A stretch of 64,000 nucleotides of DNA from Asterias amurensis (Eukaryota; Echinodermata; Asteroidea; Forcipulatida; Asteriidae), in the NCBI RefSeq assembly GCF_032118995.1, contig NC_092668.1, positions 14,177,501 to 14,241,500 of the forward strand, in the 5' to 3' direction. Under the pieces are notes generated by a model that had not been told where the DNA came from, searched no databases, and saw nothing but the letters and a program-made list of their open reading frames with translations. Numbering within the stretch: the first letter of the stretch is position 1; every line of letters starts with the position of its first letter. Both the position numbers and the translations under genes were made by a program. Below are positions 48,828 through 60,810 of the stretch, one piece after another.

Positions 48828-48895
48828 CAGGACTTGAACCAACAATCTCTGGATTAGCATACCGGAGCTCTACCAACTGAGCTATCCAGCCCTAT
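48828..48895 (-). repeat. tRNA-like sequence, probably a SINE head
   Basis: On the minus strand it reads GGGCTGGATAGCTCAGTTGG, TAGAGCTCCGGTATGC and GTTGGTTCAAGTCCTG, with good A and B boxes. The acceptor stem does not pair (GGGCTGG against the bases after CAAGTCCTG) and a similar head lies at 20270-20345. I therefore prefer a SINE or tRNA pseudogene to a working tRNA. Confidence 0.5.
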
Positions 48896-49409
48896 GTTTG
48901 AGACTGTCACTAACCCAACTTGTTCATTGTGCTTCGAAGCGGAAGAACTGTTTTGACATTGTTTTATGTTCAAAGTTGGGATTGCTCTAAATATATTAAG
49001 AGACATGGCATACTGGAGCAGTCAATTCTCCAAGTCGAAGAAAGAAAATGTTTGTACCACAACCAAAATTAACTGTGCATGCTTTATTTATAACCCTGTA
49101 TATGTGCATAATGACAACAACGATCACTTAAATAGCACATCAATTAAAGGACTTTAAATAACAAATGCATCTTGGGTCTAAAATTGAATATCCTTCCTTT
49201 CAACTTAAGAGTTTGAACTGTTCTCAAATAGCCAGTGCAAAATTCATTCTAAAAACAATGTACATCAATACCCTGAATACGATTTGATAAAATGTATATA
49301 ACTTTGCATTAACCAATTACTTCTTATACATTATACATATATATTCATAGATTTTAAATTACATTAACATCATAGTGTATATAACAATTTTATATTCAGC
49401 ATGAAATCA

Positions 49410-49649
49410 ACATTGGACTGCACTGAACTCTAAATTTCTGCTCAGTTCTCTAGGCAAAACATACTTTACTGCCTGGCACAGGTTTCCCCTAGAGTAATCA
49501 AAATAATATCTTCTGCGGGCCTTGAACTTTTCTCTCGAAGTGGCACTGCAATATTTCTCTGTACAGGGGCACTCTATGAGGAAAACGTAAGTTTGTGGTT
49601 CCTTGCAAAGGGCACCGCATCTAAAGCACAGGGCACCACGACAATTGCT
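49410..49649 (-). other. Unidentified Cys-rich open frame, no start codon
   Basis: On the minus strand this frame is open for 80 codons and contains no methionine, so it is not an ORF with its own start. It reads CRGALCFRCGALCKEPQTY, then IECPCTEKYCSA, then REKFKARRRYYFDYSRGN, and ends in FSAVQC before a stop. The close cysteine spacing and lack of stops suggest past or present coding. A weak acceptor (CACCTAAAG) lies at its upstream edge. I do not recognise the family. It could be a terminal exon of an unlisted gene, or a remnant of an old gene or element. It lies downstream of FBXL15 on the same strand. Confidence 0.35.
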
Positions 49650-50544
49650 TTAGGTGCAAAGTCTTATTTTGAGGCCTGCAAGTGTGATAAGATCATCCTT
49701 GATCAAGCAGCCAGGTCTTGGGATAGAGTCTTAGGGATGGGCTAATACTGAATTGATAAACAACATGTTGATGTCTGATAACAGCACTGACCTAGACACT
49801 GCGAAGGCTCTGCCACTGATAACGAGTATCAAATATCACAGAGAAAGAACAAAGTCAAAAAAGGCAGTTCAAATTATTGTATGTTGTTGGCCCTGTAATA
49901 TGGACAGTTTGGGAACAGGGCTTATACCTTGATTTTTATCAGGCAATGATGGTGGCCCTATAACATGAATAATTGTGGGCAAGCTGGGTACAAAGCAAAG
50001 TACAATGTATACCCTCTTAAACCCCCAACAGGGTGGCACTTGGTCCACCAATAGAGGTACATGTATGGTCCTCCAGAGGGCTCTACTCGCCCTTGGTGGA
50101 CTTCCAAAGACGTAGATTCAGAGCCCACCACTAAAACATCTCTAGCTTACAACCATAAACCCTGTTAACATCTAAAACAGTCCGTTGACCTGGATGATGG
50201 GTATTTCCAATGTTAGTCACATTGGCCACCATAATTAATAATGTAGTTTCCTGTGTGAATTTCTTGACATGATTTTAAACAGAAAGAACAAAGTAATGTG
50301 AACTTAATTTTCAAATACAGACACGATTCGCCTCATAAAATCATTTAACAATCTCCATGGTACAGCATAACTCAGTGCAAACAATGTAATTTTTGACAGA
50401 CATGGCGCTATGTTTGCTATTATACAGAGAGTTGAAAATAATGCATTTGTTACCATGGCAACATTTGGATGAGTATTTGTTACCAAGGCAACAGATCACA
50501 ATATTTGGAATCTGGACAAAATTCTGACTCAAGCGCCAAATTGT

Positions 50545-51872
50545 TTATAATCTATAATTAAGCGGTAGCTGAAACTGCCTCATGACCATAGGCGGGTTGG
50601 GTGGGGCGTTGCCTGCAGTATTTGGGCGGGTTCTTTGTCCAGTTCCCCTGATGTCGATACTCACGCCTTGGATACGGAGTCGAGATAAGCTTCGTTCTGT
50701 TATATTCCGGCAGTCTTTAACCTTCAACGTCTTCAGGCTCTGGCACTTTTGAGCTAGTTTACTGAAAGAAATAAGAAATTTAAGATATTCAATTAGAGAT
50801 ATTCAACTAGGGAGGAATTAATTTCCTGTCACACTTATTATTACTTTCTTTTACACATAAATGGTTTTACCAGTTAAATGTTCAGCACTATTAAATGGTA
50901 ACACAGTAGGAGGGTTGACTATTGACTTACTGAATAGCATCATCAGTAACACGCCAGCATCCTTCTATATCCAAATACTCCAGCTGGTAGCAATTCAAAG
51001 CTAACCTCTCGATGGACACTTGAGTTATTCCATAGATCCTAGCCAACGAAATCCAGCGAAGTTGAGGCTGCAACGACGCTAACATGTAGATGGTGTCATC
51101 GTTCAGCTCCCAGCAACCCGTCAGATCGATCCGTTCCAGATTCTTACACTGCATCGTTAGGCACTCGACCATCGACGACGACACCCAGTGACACTCCCGT
51201 AGTAGCATCGTCTGTAGATCTGGACACCGCCCCGCGATCATGTTTATCGTCAGACACGACAGCCCGGAGCATTCCGATAGGTCAATATGACGGAGCCGCT
51301 GGTTCCTCTTGATGATGGATACAAGTGTCGCATCAGTCAACCAACCCCTGCAGTTTGTTACAACGAGCTTCTGTAAGTTCTCCACGTCCCTTGTGGCGAT
51401 CTTGAAAGCATCAGCGCTTGCTCGGCAGGTGATGTTGGACCAATCCAGTGAGCGTTGATGATGGAAGTAAGCCTGGACAAGGTCGCAGAAGTCTTTGTTT
51501 AAGGAGCGTAGTCTGAAGATGTCAATGATGGTGAGATGGGGAAGGATGCGGGTGATGAGAACATCCTCCCAAGGAAGATCGATAAGACGTGGTGATGACC
51601 TGGAACGAAATTCAAATAAATGAGGACGTTTGGTTACCAAACTAATATTAATAATCCTTTCACAAAGTTAAGTTCTGCCTGGATTCAAGAACAAGTTTAA
51701 ATAAAGAACTTGATATAATTGTTTAAATAAAGAACTTGATATAATTCTCATGGCATTCCATTGAAGATTGAATGAAGATTGAAGATATGATATCCACCGA
51801 CTTGTTTGTAAGAATAAGATTATTTTAATACAAGTTTAATAACAAGCTTGGATCTACTCACATCTTTGACAT
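50545..51872 (-). CDS. FBXL15: F-box and leucine-rich repeat protein 15
   Basis: Three coding exons on the minus strand: 51862-51872 (only 11 coding bases), 50931-51599 and 50545-50761. They join in frame to 298 residues; human FBXL15 has 300. The protein starts MSKMSSPRLIDLPWEDV, an F-box opening with LPWEDVLITRILPHL, followed by about six cysteine-type LRRs: LRHIDLSECSGL, LQTMLLRECHWV, LERIDLTGCWEL, LRWISLARIYGI, LEYLDIEGCWRV and LKTLKVKDCRNI. LSRLRIQGVSIDI near the end matches the distinctive FBXL15 tail. Known FBXL15 is an SCF ubiquitin ligase subunit that targets SMURF1 and so promotes BMP signalling. The start was chosen because exon 1 ends in a good donor (AAAGATGTGAGTAG) and supplies the two bases that complete codon 4. 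It is head to head with GGPS1. Confidence 0.93.
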
Positions 51873-51993
51873 CAAAGATTCGTAAATCTTGAATTACAAA
51901 ACTGTCTCTAGGCCTCGCGTCGTCGTAGGCTTTCAAAGATTCGTAAATCTTGAATTACAAAACTGTCTCTAGGCCTCGCGTCGTCGTAGGCTT
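51872..51993. repeat. Exact 61-bp tandem duplication at the FBXL15 start
   Basis: TCAAAGATTCGTAAATCTTG begins at 51872 and again at 51933, and the two 61-bp units appear identical through to CGTCGTCGTAGGCTT. The first unit abuts the FBXL15 start codon, so the duplication lies in the 5' untranslated region or core promoter. The identity implies a recent event or an assembly artefact. Confidence 0.9.
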
Positions 51994-52443
51994 GTCACCC
52001 GCCACTCGCACCCGGCGTCCACGGCACTGCACTCATATGCACTGCCACTTGGCCACTGCCAAACCGAAACCGGCCGGTAAAGAAAATGCAATCACAAACA
52101 CGCTCTCAAAAAAGCCACTCTCAAAATGGCACTCTTCAGCATCCACATAAAGTAATCCCTATTGACAATCTATCTAGGGATATATCTTGGTTTTTGCAAC
52201 TTATGGTTTTATGAATAAAAAGTATTGGCAAATATTGACAGTTAAAAGATCATCGCAGAAACTGGAAAACTAAAAAGGTAAACAGCGACCTCAAGTGGTT
52301 GCTTTTCGCCAGTTACTTGTCAATATTGTCACGTGATATTACTTCATTCAAGGAACTTGGGTGGTAGACACTTCGTACACACCTTGCATCTTTTTCAGTA
52401 TTTCCCTAATTTATCGGTTAGTCCAGTTGCACATTTTATTGAG
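51994..52443. promoter_or_regulatory. Shared FBXL15/GGPS1 promoter region
   Basis: FBXL15 starts at 51872 leftwards. A GGPS1 noncoding exon probably ends at the donor GAGGTAAGTT (exon end 52443), with its acceptor TTTGCTTTGTAG placing the next exon at 53100. About 450 bp therefore separate the two genes. GTCACGTGAT at 52328-52337 is an E-box of the USF/CLEAR kind. Bidirectional use is inferred from the arrangement. Confidence 0.45.
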
Positions 52444-53234
52444 GTAAGTTGTAAAAATGTCCCAACTTCTACACAAATTATATAAAAGGAACTTGGTCAC
52501 TGTGGTGATGGTAAATGTCGACTAAATCTCATGACTTCTTCAGTCATGACTTAGCCTTTTTGCTTTGTTTTCTTTTTGCAGTGAACATGCTTACCCACTA
52601 TGGGCGTGGCCAAGCTGAAACCTCCCCATTTTGTTGTAACCATACCGATACAAAATTAAAGTCGATTTCCGGCGTTTTAAACCAGATGTCCACTTACTAT
52701 ACCCTAGTCATAATTAGCAGTTAGCTCTCTTGCTTGTCGTGGGTGTTTTGGATGTTTAAATTTATAATAAAAATACATAATTTATAAAATAAAAAAAGTA
52801 ATATTATTATTCAATTTTAAACTTATTTATAAACAAGTTAAATATTTCATTTTCAAATATTTTTTAAAATTTCCCTTATCCTACTGCCACCACCTTTTCA
52901 TTTGTTATTATGATTATGAAATAAATGAGTATTAAATTTATCTCAATTATAAATAAGATAATCCTTTTGGATTATAATAGTAGTTACAAAGTGGTGGCAA
53001 GACACAGAAATCTTTCCAAAATTTGAATTCTTCCTAACCTTGGCCTTAATTAAAATTAAATTAATATTGTCAATAATTGTCTGTTTATTTGCTTTGTAGG
53101 GTATTCAATGAGATGACAAGAGAGCCTGACTCGTCTTTAGAACCACATCTTAGCAACTTTCCCAACGACAAGAATTTCTCCTGACAGAATCTCCACTCAC
53201 CAACGAGTCGTTTACTTTCCGCTCTTATAAGAAG
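52444..53234 (+). other. GGPS1 5' intron and untranslated exon 2
   Basis: The stretch 52740-53090 is very AT-rich and has no recognisable repeat. The exon starting at 53100 is untranslated up to the ATG at 53235. Confidence 0.4.
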
Positions 53235-56200
53235 ATGATGAGCATGGCTAAAGACGAGAGGGAGAAATGCCAGGACAGGGTTGGTCCAAACCCAGGAACT
53301 GGGACTTTTTTTTCCTCTAATGTATGACTTTGAAGGTTGTACTATTTAGTTCTAGCACAACCCCAGGCAAACTTAAAAATCAATGTTTTAATGCTTTCTT
53401 GCCAAACTGTAATATTTTTGTTGTTTTTCAGATTTTACTAGAACCCTATACATACATCCTTCAAGTTCCTGGCAAAGAGATCAGAGTTAAACTAACTAAG
53501 GTAAGATCGCTTTGTCTTCGAAAAACAAGTTTTGCTGACGAATCTTAGAGGATGAACTTGTCAACCCTCTTACTATTAGTGTGATTCACAACACAACCAA
53601 CTAATGTTTTGATCATAACAGGATATCGCTCAAATAATAAAAACAAAGCATTTGTTACTTGTTTGAAATGACATAACTTTCGTTTTTTATTGTTTTCCAG
53701 GCTTTCAATTATTGGTTAAAGATTCCGGCGGAGAAGCTTGAGAAAGTCAGCGAGATTACTCAAATGCTCCACAATGCAAGCTTATTGTAAGTTAAATTCA
53801 GTTAGGGCCACGTCGCACGAGGCAATTAACAGGATAACCAGTCTTGGCAGTGTCACTTTTTTGTTTATAGTGTCTTCTGAGTTGGAAGTCGCTAGCAGAT
53901 AAAAATGGCTTTTGTGCTACCGACTGTCTCCAAGTTGCCTGTGACAATTGCCTTGTGTGACAGTAACAATTATAATCTGTGTTGTAGTATTTATACTTAG
54001 TACCAATTGGAGGTTACTCACACTATTACCCAATTACTACTCTAGTACCGTTTGGAACGGATTCAGAGTCGTACTCAAGTACTACCTGGATGGTACCCAT
54101 TTAAAAAAAAAATTATGCAAGTTCGCCCAAAACAAGGCTAAAAGTCACTCTAGGTGAAGGGCTACAAGGAAGAAAACTAAGAAATGCAGAAACTCAGTGG
54201 AGCTGAAGGTAGAAATTGATATTCCTCTTAAAAAATGGCAGATCATAGGATGAAGGGAAACGTGCACCAGGCAAAGAGATGCAGTACGGGAGAAAAAGCT
54301 ACTGGAGTAGCTCTTTGTTCTTCATCTTGGCACAGCCACAGTATAAGGATGAGAACAAGCAGAAAGCCTGGTCTCACGCTCAAACACCCTGACAGGTTCT
54401 CTACAGTACTATTCATAAATGACCTATTTACAGAGATATGTACGTAGTAATAATAATATGTGTTGTATGCCTTGGCATTGATCTTCTAGTTTATAATATC
54501 CATTTTTATCTCCAGAATTGACGATATTGAAGATAACTCCTATCTACGTCGAGGCATTCCCGTAGCTCATAGTATATTTGGCACGGCACAAACCATTAAT
54601 GCAGCAAATTATGTATACTTCCTTGGTCTACAGAAGACTACAGAGTTACAGCACTCAGAAGCGACTAGAATATTTATGGGTAAGGAAACAACGACCATTT
54701 AAAAATTCTCATACCCCCTTTCGGTTGGAATCCTGGTGGTCATAACACTTGTGTCCTTGAGCAAGATATTGTACATAATTGCTTCTCTTCACCCAGGGGT
54801 ATTAATGGGTACCTGCGAGGGTAGAGGTTGATATTGTATTTGAGAAAGATTAAATGAATGTTAATTGCCCAATGACCAGGGAACCTATGTAAAGCGCATT
54901 GATTCGTTATTGTAAAATTGCGCTAAATAAGAACTATTCATTATTATTAAAATATTGACTGTTAGTTTTCTCTCGTTGATTTTTCAGAGCAGTTAATTTT
55001 GTTACATCAAGGTCAGGGCATGGATATATGGTGGAGAGATACGTTTGTTTGTCCGACTGAAGAAGAGTACAAGGAAATGGTCCTAAAGAGTAAGTTAGTT
55101 TGAAGAATGTCGTTGTCACACTTTTTAAGAATATCGTTATCACACTTTCAAACCCCGACTTAATAAAATAAAGACAACAAATGTTTTAGTGACTAGATTA
55201 TTTGTTCTCTGTTGAGATAATGTGGAATGTCTGCACCAGGAATTGACCAAACCTTAACGCTTGCTCAGCACACAACCAGTCCATCTCAAGAAAGTTTTAC
55301 GAAAAACCGATAATTTACTCTTTTAAAGATCAAGTTTTGTGGGTTTTGTTGTTTTTATTTTTGCAGAAACTGGAGGCTTGTTCGGATTAGCAGTCAGACT
55401 TATGCAACTATTTAGCGAAAACAAAAGGTAAGACTCAAAAAATTTGAAAAGACTAGTTTCTGTCAAATCAAATCAAGTGAGATTTGCAGAGACACCATGT
55501 AATAAATCTCTCTTACGAACTGTGGTTGTTCTGAATCGGCCCTTCCTAACATGATTTTCTGTTCCCTTCTCACTTCCAGCAACTTCACCCCGCTGAGTGA
55601 CTTGCTCAGTCTGTACTTCCAAATCCGCGACGATCTTGCCAATCTACAGTCTAAGGAGTACACGGAGAACAAAAGCTACTGCGAAGACTTGACGGAAGGA
55701 AAGTTCTCGTTTCCGATCATCCACGCGGTGCTGAGTAAGCCGGATGACAATCAGGTCATGAACATTCTAAGGAAGCGGACGACCAACAACGAAATTAAGA
55801 AGTACTGTGTGGATTACTTAGAAAAGGTGAATGACTAGTCAAGACAAAGATAGTATTTGTATAATTTATTTTTACCCTTACACTGAGGTGTATTAAGGAC
55901 TGTATAGTCAGTACTTTTGAGTTCTGTGAAAAAAATCCACGATGCAAAAATAACAACTATTCAAGTGTTGGAGTACCACTGCTAAATCATAGGTCTTAAG
56001 CTGCATCTAGCCACCGGGCTAGTAGGTAAGACATCTGCTGTAGCAGGACAAAGGTTGTGGGTTTGAATCCCACTTGACCTGCCTGCAGATTTTTCAAGAG
56101 CACCAGTGTCATGACAGGGATTCGAACCCACACTCTGCTGCTAACAACACTAGAGCTTGGGTCCAGTGAGCTAGACCAATCGGCCACGACACACCAAAAC

Positions 56201-56712
56201 TACATTGATCAAAATGATTTTACATTATGTGTGGGTAATTCTTGACTAAGTTCTTAAATAAGTTTTCCGTATAATAAAACACAAATGTCGCTATCACTCT
56301 AATTAAAATTCTGATTTTTCTTATCTCTTGAACAGATTGGATCGTTTGAATACACTAAGCGAGTTCTTGCCGATTTAGAGAAGAAGTGAGTATTGACTGA
56401 GTTTTGAACAAACCTCATTTTTATTTAAAGGGGCTGTGTTGTCATGATAATAGCAGGCCTCTGGTTGTACATGGAATTATGAACTCTTACCCAGTTACTG
56501 CACACACAGAGAACTGTTTTTGGACACGTGTGTATTGTGCGGATGTATTCTCATCATATGATACAATAATGCAGGTTGGCGTTTGATAACAAAATTCTTC
56601 ATTTTTGTCCTGCAGAGTTTTGGACGAGATATCAAAGTTGGGTAAGAACCCGCACTTGGAAGCAATGGTGGATGAACTCAGTAAAGTGTATAAGGAGCCT
56701 ACAGAGTCATAA
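53235..56712 (+). CDS. GGPS1: Geranylgeranyl diphosphate synthase
   Basis: Nine coding exons: 53235-53279, 53432-53500, 53701-53786, 54516-54679, 54988-55089, 55367-55427, 55580-55826, 56336-56385 and 56616-56712. They join in frame to 306 residues; human GGPS1 has 300. [27 protein letters not shown] and [17 protein letters not shown] follow the human protein closely. The first aspartate-rich motif is DDIED (residues 69-73) and the second is DDLAN (193-197), as in animal [19 protein letters not shown] and [16 protein letters not shown] are also conserved. The enzyme condenses farnesyl diphosphate with isopentenyl diphosphate to give the C20 donor for Rho and Rab prenylation. The start exon is the least certain: its donor is GTTGGT, a weak but allowed form, and MMSM offers three starts; the first is used. 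Confidence 0.94.
54725..54950 (+). repeat. SINE family C, 3' half, in a GGPS1 intron
   Basis: CATAACACTTGTGTCCTTGA, GCAAGATATTGTACATAATT, CACCCAGGGGTATTAATGGG and TAAAGCGCATTGATTCG are present, ending in AACTATTCATTATTATTA. The tRNA head is lost. It lies in the intron before the exon at 54988. Confidence 0.7.
55855..56095. repeat. SINE family B, inverted body then forward head
   Basis: At 55855-55945 the body reads inverted (TTTTTACCCTTACACTGAGG). At 56010-56095 a forward head is present: GGGCTAGTAGGTAAGACATC and GTGGGTTTGAATCCCACTTG. The pieces lie in the GGPS1 intron before the exon at 56336. Confidence 0.65.
56098..56195 (-). repeat. SINE family C head, inverted
   Basis: On the minus strand: GTGGCCGATTGGTCTAGCTC and GTGGGTTCGAATCCCTGTCA, the family C head. 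It directly follows the family B head, so two unrelated SINEs abut here. Confidence 0.7.
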
Positions 56713-56725
56713 TGAATCAGGAGTT

Positions 56726-57125
56726 GAACCTCGGACCACTGAGATGAAATGCACACAGTTAGAGTTTGTCAGAGTTCGGCTTAACCAGGCATTGAACCAT
56801 GGACCAATGATTTGGGGTTCACCGAGAATAGGAGCTCCAGAAACTTTGCAAGGATGCTGTGGAGACATCGAACCTTGAACCGATGATGAGTGAGGCGGAT
56901 GGCAAGGATTTCATGCTATGGTTGGAGTAGAACCACAGACCAAAGGTCGTAGCTTGACTAGCCACTAAGAATATGAACTAGGTGAACTGAGTACTTGTCT
57001 TACTGTGAAAAAAGCGTATTAAGATGCTATGGGAGGGGTAGAACCATGAACCAATTGCCAGAATGTTGCATGGTATGGCGACCATGCAATGTAAGGGGTG
57101 GAACCATAGACCACTGATAGGAGAG
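56726..57125 (+). repeat. Degenerate repeat of GAACCATGAACCAATGAT type
   Basis: GAACC plus a GACC or AACC about five bases later occurs at 56726, 56794, 56869, 56930, 57041 and 57101. The spacings are 68, 75, 61, 111 and 60 bp. The array starts 14 bases past the GGPS1 stop codon and probably lies in its 3' untranslated region. Confidence 0.6.
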
Positions 57126-57779
57126 TATGGGAGTTTAAAACTGTGCAATGCTTTGTTTCCTTCTTTCAAAGAGAGACAAAGGGTACTGGAATTCTTGCTC
57201 AAAATCTCTATTTAATGGTTACTGTGTAATCCTGTATTCCAGTTCATCATACTTTTTACTAAGGATCATGAGAGATCGATAGGATCAATAGGCTGCCATC
57301 ATTGTTTTATTTGGCATATGGGAGGTAGTCTGAGTTTCCAGTATGACTTATGGCCAAGGTCTGGCCGATTCACGATAAAGACATTCCAGATTGTCTCGAA
57401 AGAGAACAAACAAACCTGGTGCATTTGTTAGAATGTTTTTTTGTTGAGGCTGTGTTTTATTGTGACTGCAATATCCTTATAAAAAAAAACAATTCGGACA
57501 AAAAAAAAAGTTTGGTGCTGGGTATGGGGCGTGGTGGTACCCCTCTATTGCGTATTCTTTGTGTGCTTCGAATCTCAGGAATTCGTTATAGGATTTTAGC
57601 AGAGGTCGGTACTTCTGTTCAAAGAGTAGACAAGCTTGAAGAGGGTATTACCCTGTTCCAGCCCCAGGAGGAATAATAATAATAATCATAATAATAATAT
57701 TTGGTTTGAATAAGGCAAAGACATGATGTCCATAATTTTTACGTGAATTGTAGTTTATAATATCTCTGCTCTTGTACTT
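57126..57779. other. Non-coding stretch downstream of GGPS1
   Basis: No gene recognised. An AATAATAAT run lies at 57674-57700 and A-rich runs at 57481 and 57500. It may include the end of the GGPS1 transcript. Confidence 0.4.
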
Positions 57780-57935
57780 CTGTACAGAGGAGACTACCCT
57801 GAATTGCAAGGGTCGTGGGTTCGAATCCCACCCGAGTAACATGCCTGTGATATTATTTCACAGGACTCGGGAAAGTACTGAGTATACAGTGCTTACACAC
57901 ATCGGTGTATGGGTTAAAAAAAAAAAATTATATTC
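57780..57935 (+). repeat. tRNA-derived SINE, family B
   Basis: GTCGTGGGTTCGAATCCCAC (B box), GTGATATTATTTCACAGGAC, GGGAAAGTACTGAGTATACA and CACATCGGTGTATGGGTT. The 5' part of the head is poorly preserved. Confidence 0.75.
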
Positions 57936-57939
57936 TTTA

Positions 57940-60810
57940 TCCCCGATGCAAATTTAACATCTATTATAGAGACTACCCTTGATGAAGGGGGTAACCCTGT
58001 TCTAGCCCTATTATGAATGAATTTTTGGCTCTAATTGTCTGTCTGGGGAGGTTTCGTAAACCTTTACCTCCAGAAACATAAAAGCTTGGTTCCTCTTCAG
58101 GTGCAATTTTTTGAAGGGATCAATCCCCAATGGAAGGTTTTAAGACTTTAAAAATGTTCAAGACTAATTGATGGAATTTGTTATTGTCCAAAGTCTTTTA
58201 ACCTGTGTGAAGAACTAAAATTAAAATCATAGCGAATCAATAAATAATACAGGATTTTACCCCCTAAAGTTTCACAATTTATTATGTCATTTTGTTTTAA
58301 TGAATTTATGATTTATTCAATTAATCAGGTGTGTTTTCTGTATTCGATAGTTTTTGTGCCCCCCCCCAATCCCAAGTTTAAACAACACTGTTGAGATTGA
58401 CAGCTTGTCACTTTTCAATTTGTGTTCCTTTATCAAACTTCACATTCGTGCATCACCTGTAAAACCCACTGAACCAGTTCTTTTTGTTCAGTACATCATT
58501 GACATGTGTTAAATGGCCATTAGTACAACATTCTAATTTATGAATGACATTCCTTAAGTCCTTTATTTCACAGCCCTGTTCAGGGAATGCTAGACTGGTT
58601 TTAGTTGGCTTTTGGGGTGCAGCCAGGCAACATCTCGTGTGTGGAGAGCTGAGGCTTGCCATGCTGGGTTGATAAAGTACATGTAATTGTATTGGTGCGC
58701 TGCATGCTAGCTGTGATTTCATGTAAGTTTCCTTTGATAATTTCTAAAGTTTTAGCATACCCATTTTATTTAACTGTAGTTCTGTATCAGCCATGATTTC
58801 CTACATTAATCTTGCCCCACAATATTGTTTTACGTGCATTTTTAGGAGAACTTTCAATACATAATGTCTGTTGTATCATTAAGATGGCCCAGGTCTCAAC
58901 TTCGTAGTTTTGTAGTAGGCTTTTCAAGGTGCTTAGTTGTTAAAGGTGTGGGTTCGAATCCCTCCGTGCCACCAATGTAGCGTAAACGGGGCGCAACAAA
59001 CAAGTTAAGGAAACAAACAGTTTTTGGGTGGCTTTTACTTCCAACCACAAAAAAAGCAATTTAATTACTGCTCTGATATATAAGCCTACTACATTGACAG
59101 CACATACTAGCACGACTAAACAAACCAGAGTCTGAAAACTATGGTTGACCAAGGTCCATCATTTTGATCAAATTTGGGGTGAAAAATTAAAAAATATATA
59201 TAAGGAGGTACAAGGAAGTCCATCACTTTATCAAATCTGGTTTTAATAAAACACAAAGGGGGTAGGTCCAGTTTAAAAAAAAAATGTTGAATAGATCGGT
59301 CAAAGAGACAAGTTAAGCTTTTTTATGAAATTTTTATTTAACTTCATCCAGGATATAGGGTGTACTTCACTGCAAAAAAGACTGTTTTTGATGAAGAATG
59401 ACCAGGACAACTTATATCTCATTGGAAATAACTAATATATTGTAAGATTTATTTCATTCATATTGTTGGAACAAACAATGACATCATAGGAATGAGAACA
59501 TTATCTCATGGGAACAGGGGTATAGCCAGGAAAGGGGCAGGGCTGTACCCCCCCCCCCACACCATCTTCCAAATGAATGTCTTGTTAGACCGCAATATGA
59601 GAACAAAATAAAACAACATTTTCTCCAATGTAACTTCCTAGGTTCTGTATTTTAGTCATTTTTGTTAGCAGATGCAAAGTACGGAATGTTTTACACAGTC
59701 TGAAAGAATCATTTATCTACATAATTGTTATACATTTACAATAAATCTTAAGAGATAATATTTAATAAAAAATAAATCAACTGCGAAAGGGTATTTTCTC
59801 TCTCACACATTCACAAAAGTCTAGTAGTATTTGTTTTAAATAACACAATTAAATTTACAATTGTTGTTTACTTGTGTTTATCAAGATACATGTACTGAAC
59901 CATATTAAAAGAAAGTCATCATTTCGGATTTAGTAATTACTTTAAAATTCAATAATTTCAAATAACATTCCAGTTCATTGATATACAATAACAATAAATT
60001 AAAACAATTTAATTATTAAAAATATATAATATTATATTTTGGATCGACCAACTTTTATGCACATGTCAATAATATTACAAATGAGCTTCACTTATGCTTG
60101 AAAACCATTATTTTTTTAAGTCACTTTTTAAGTCCAATTTCAGAGCATTAAATTTGCTGAAAGATCTTTAGAGACACTTTCCCAAAACCAAAGAAATATA
60201 CAATGTAATTTTGTGACATAATACATCACTGATGTCATCCATACACTTGTTGTTCAAGATCTAGATTTGATAGTAACAGTAAAAGGTCCGACAAACAAAA
60301 AAACCCATTTAAAACCATCTGAGATGTACATGTAACTAGGGGGGGGGGGGAGGGGGAGGGATGAACTTAGATCTAGAACAACAGGGTAGGATAAGCAGTC
60401 TTTTTCAGCTACTTAATTTAATCATCTGTGAAGAGAGTATTTTGGATCGGAGGAGGTTAAGAAATTGAATTCACTTTTCAACGGCACTTGATCTGAAATG
60501 CACTTGTTATTATCAAGGTGATTATGCAATATTTGAGTAGAGAAAAAATGCTAACGATTTTGAAGCTCAAAAAATGACCAGATGGTATGGACAGCTACAT
60601 GTATCAAAACGTTATGACGCAAACGCAATGTGACATTATTGTTCATAGAAGGGACTCCCCCAAAAAACGATCATGAAAAAGCAATTTTTTTTTAATATCA
60701 CAAATACTTTTTACAAAACATTGTCACCTCTGAGTTGTTGTTATTTTTTTAGCACATAATTTGGCCCAAATTTCATCGCATCCAAATAAATGTAAAGCTT
60801 AATGGATGAT
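57940..60810. other. Intergenic, AT-rich, between GGPS1 and VAMP7 (tail to tail)
   Basis: No coding exon is recognised. A B-box-like GTGGGTTCGAATCCCTCC at 58946-58963 is an isolated tRNA-like tail. Poly-C (59549) and poly-G (60338) runs occur. The part 59680-60250 is extremely AT-rich. Confidence 0.45.

Noticed and set aside
48828-48895. tRNA gene on the minus strand
   Set aside because: The A and B boxes are convincing, but the acceptor stem fails to pair and a sister copy at 20270 suggests a repeat.
58925-58975. tRNA 3' half with GTGGGTTCGAATCCCTCC
   Set aside because: Only the T arm and a GCC-ACC end are recognisable; the D and anticodon arms are absent.
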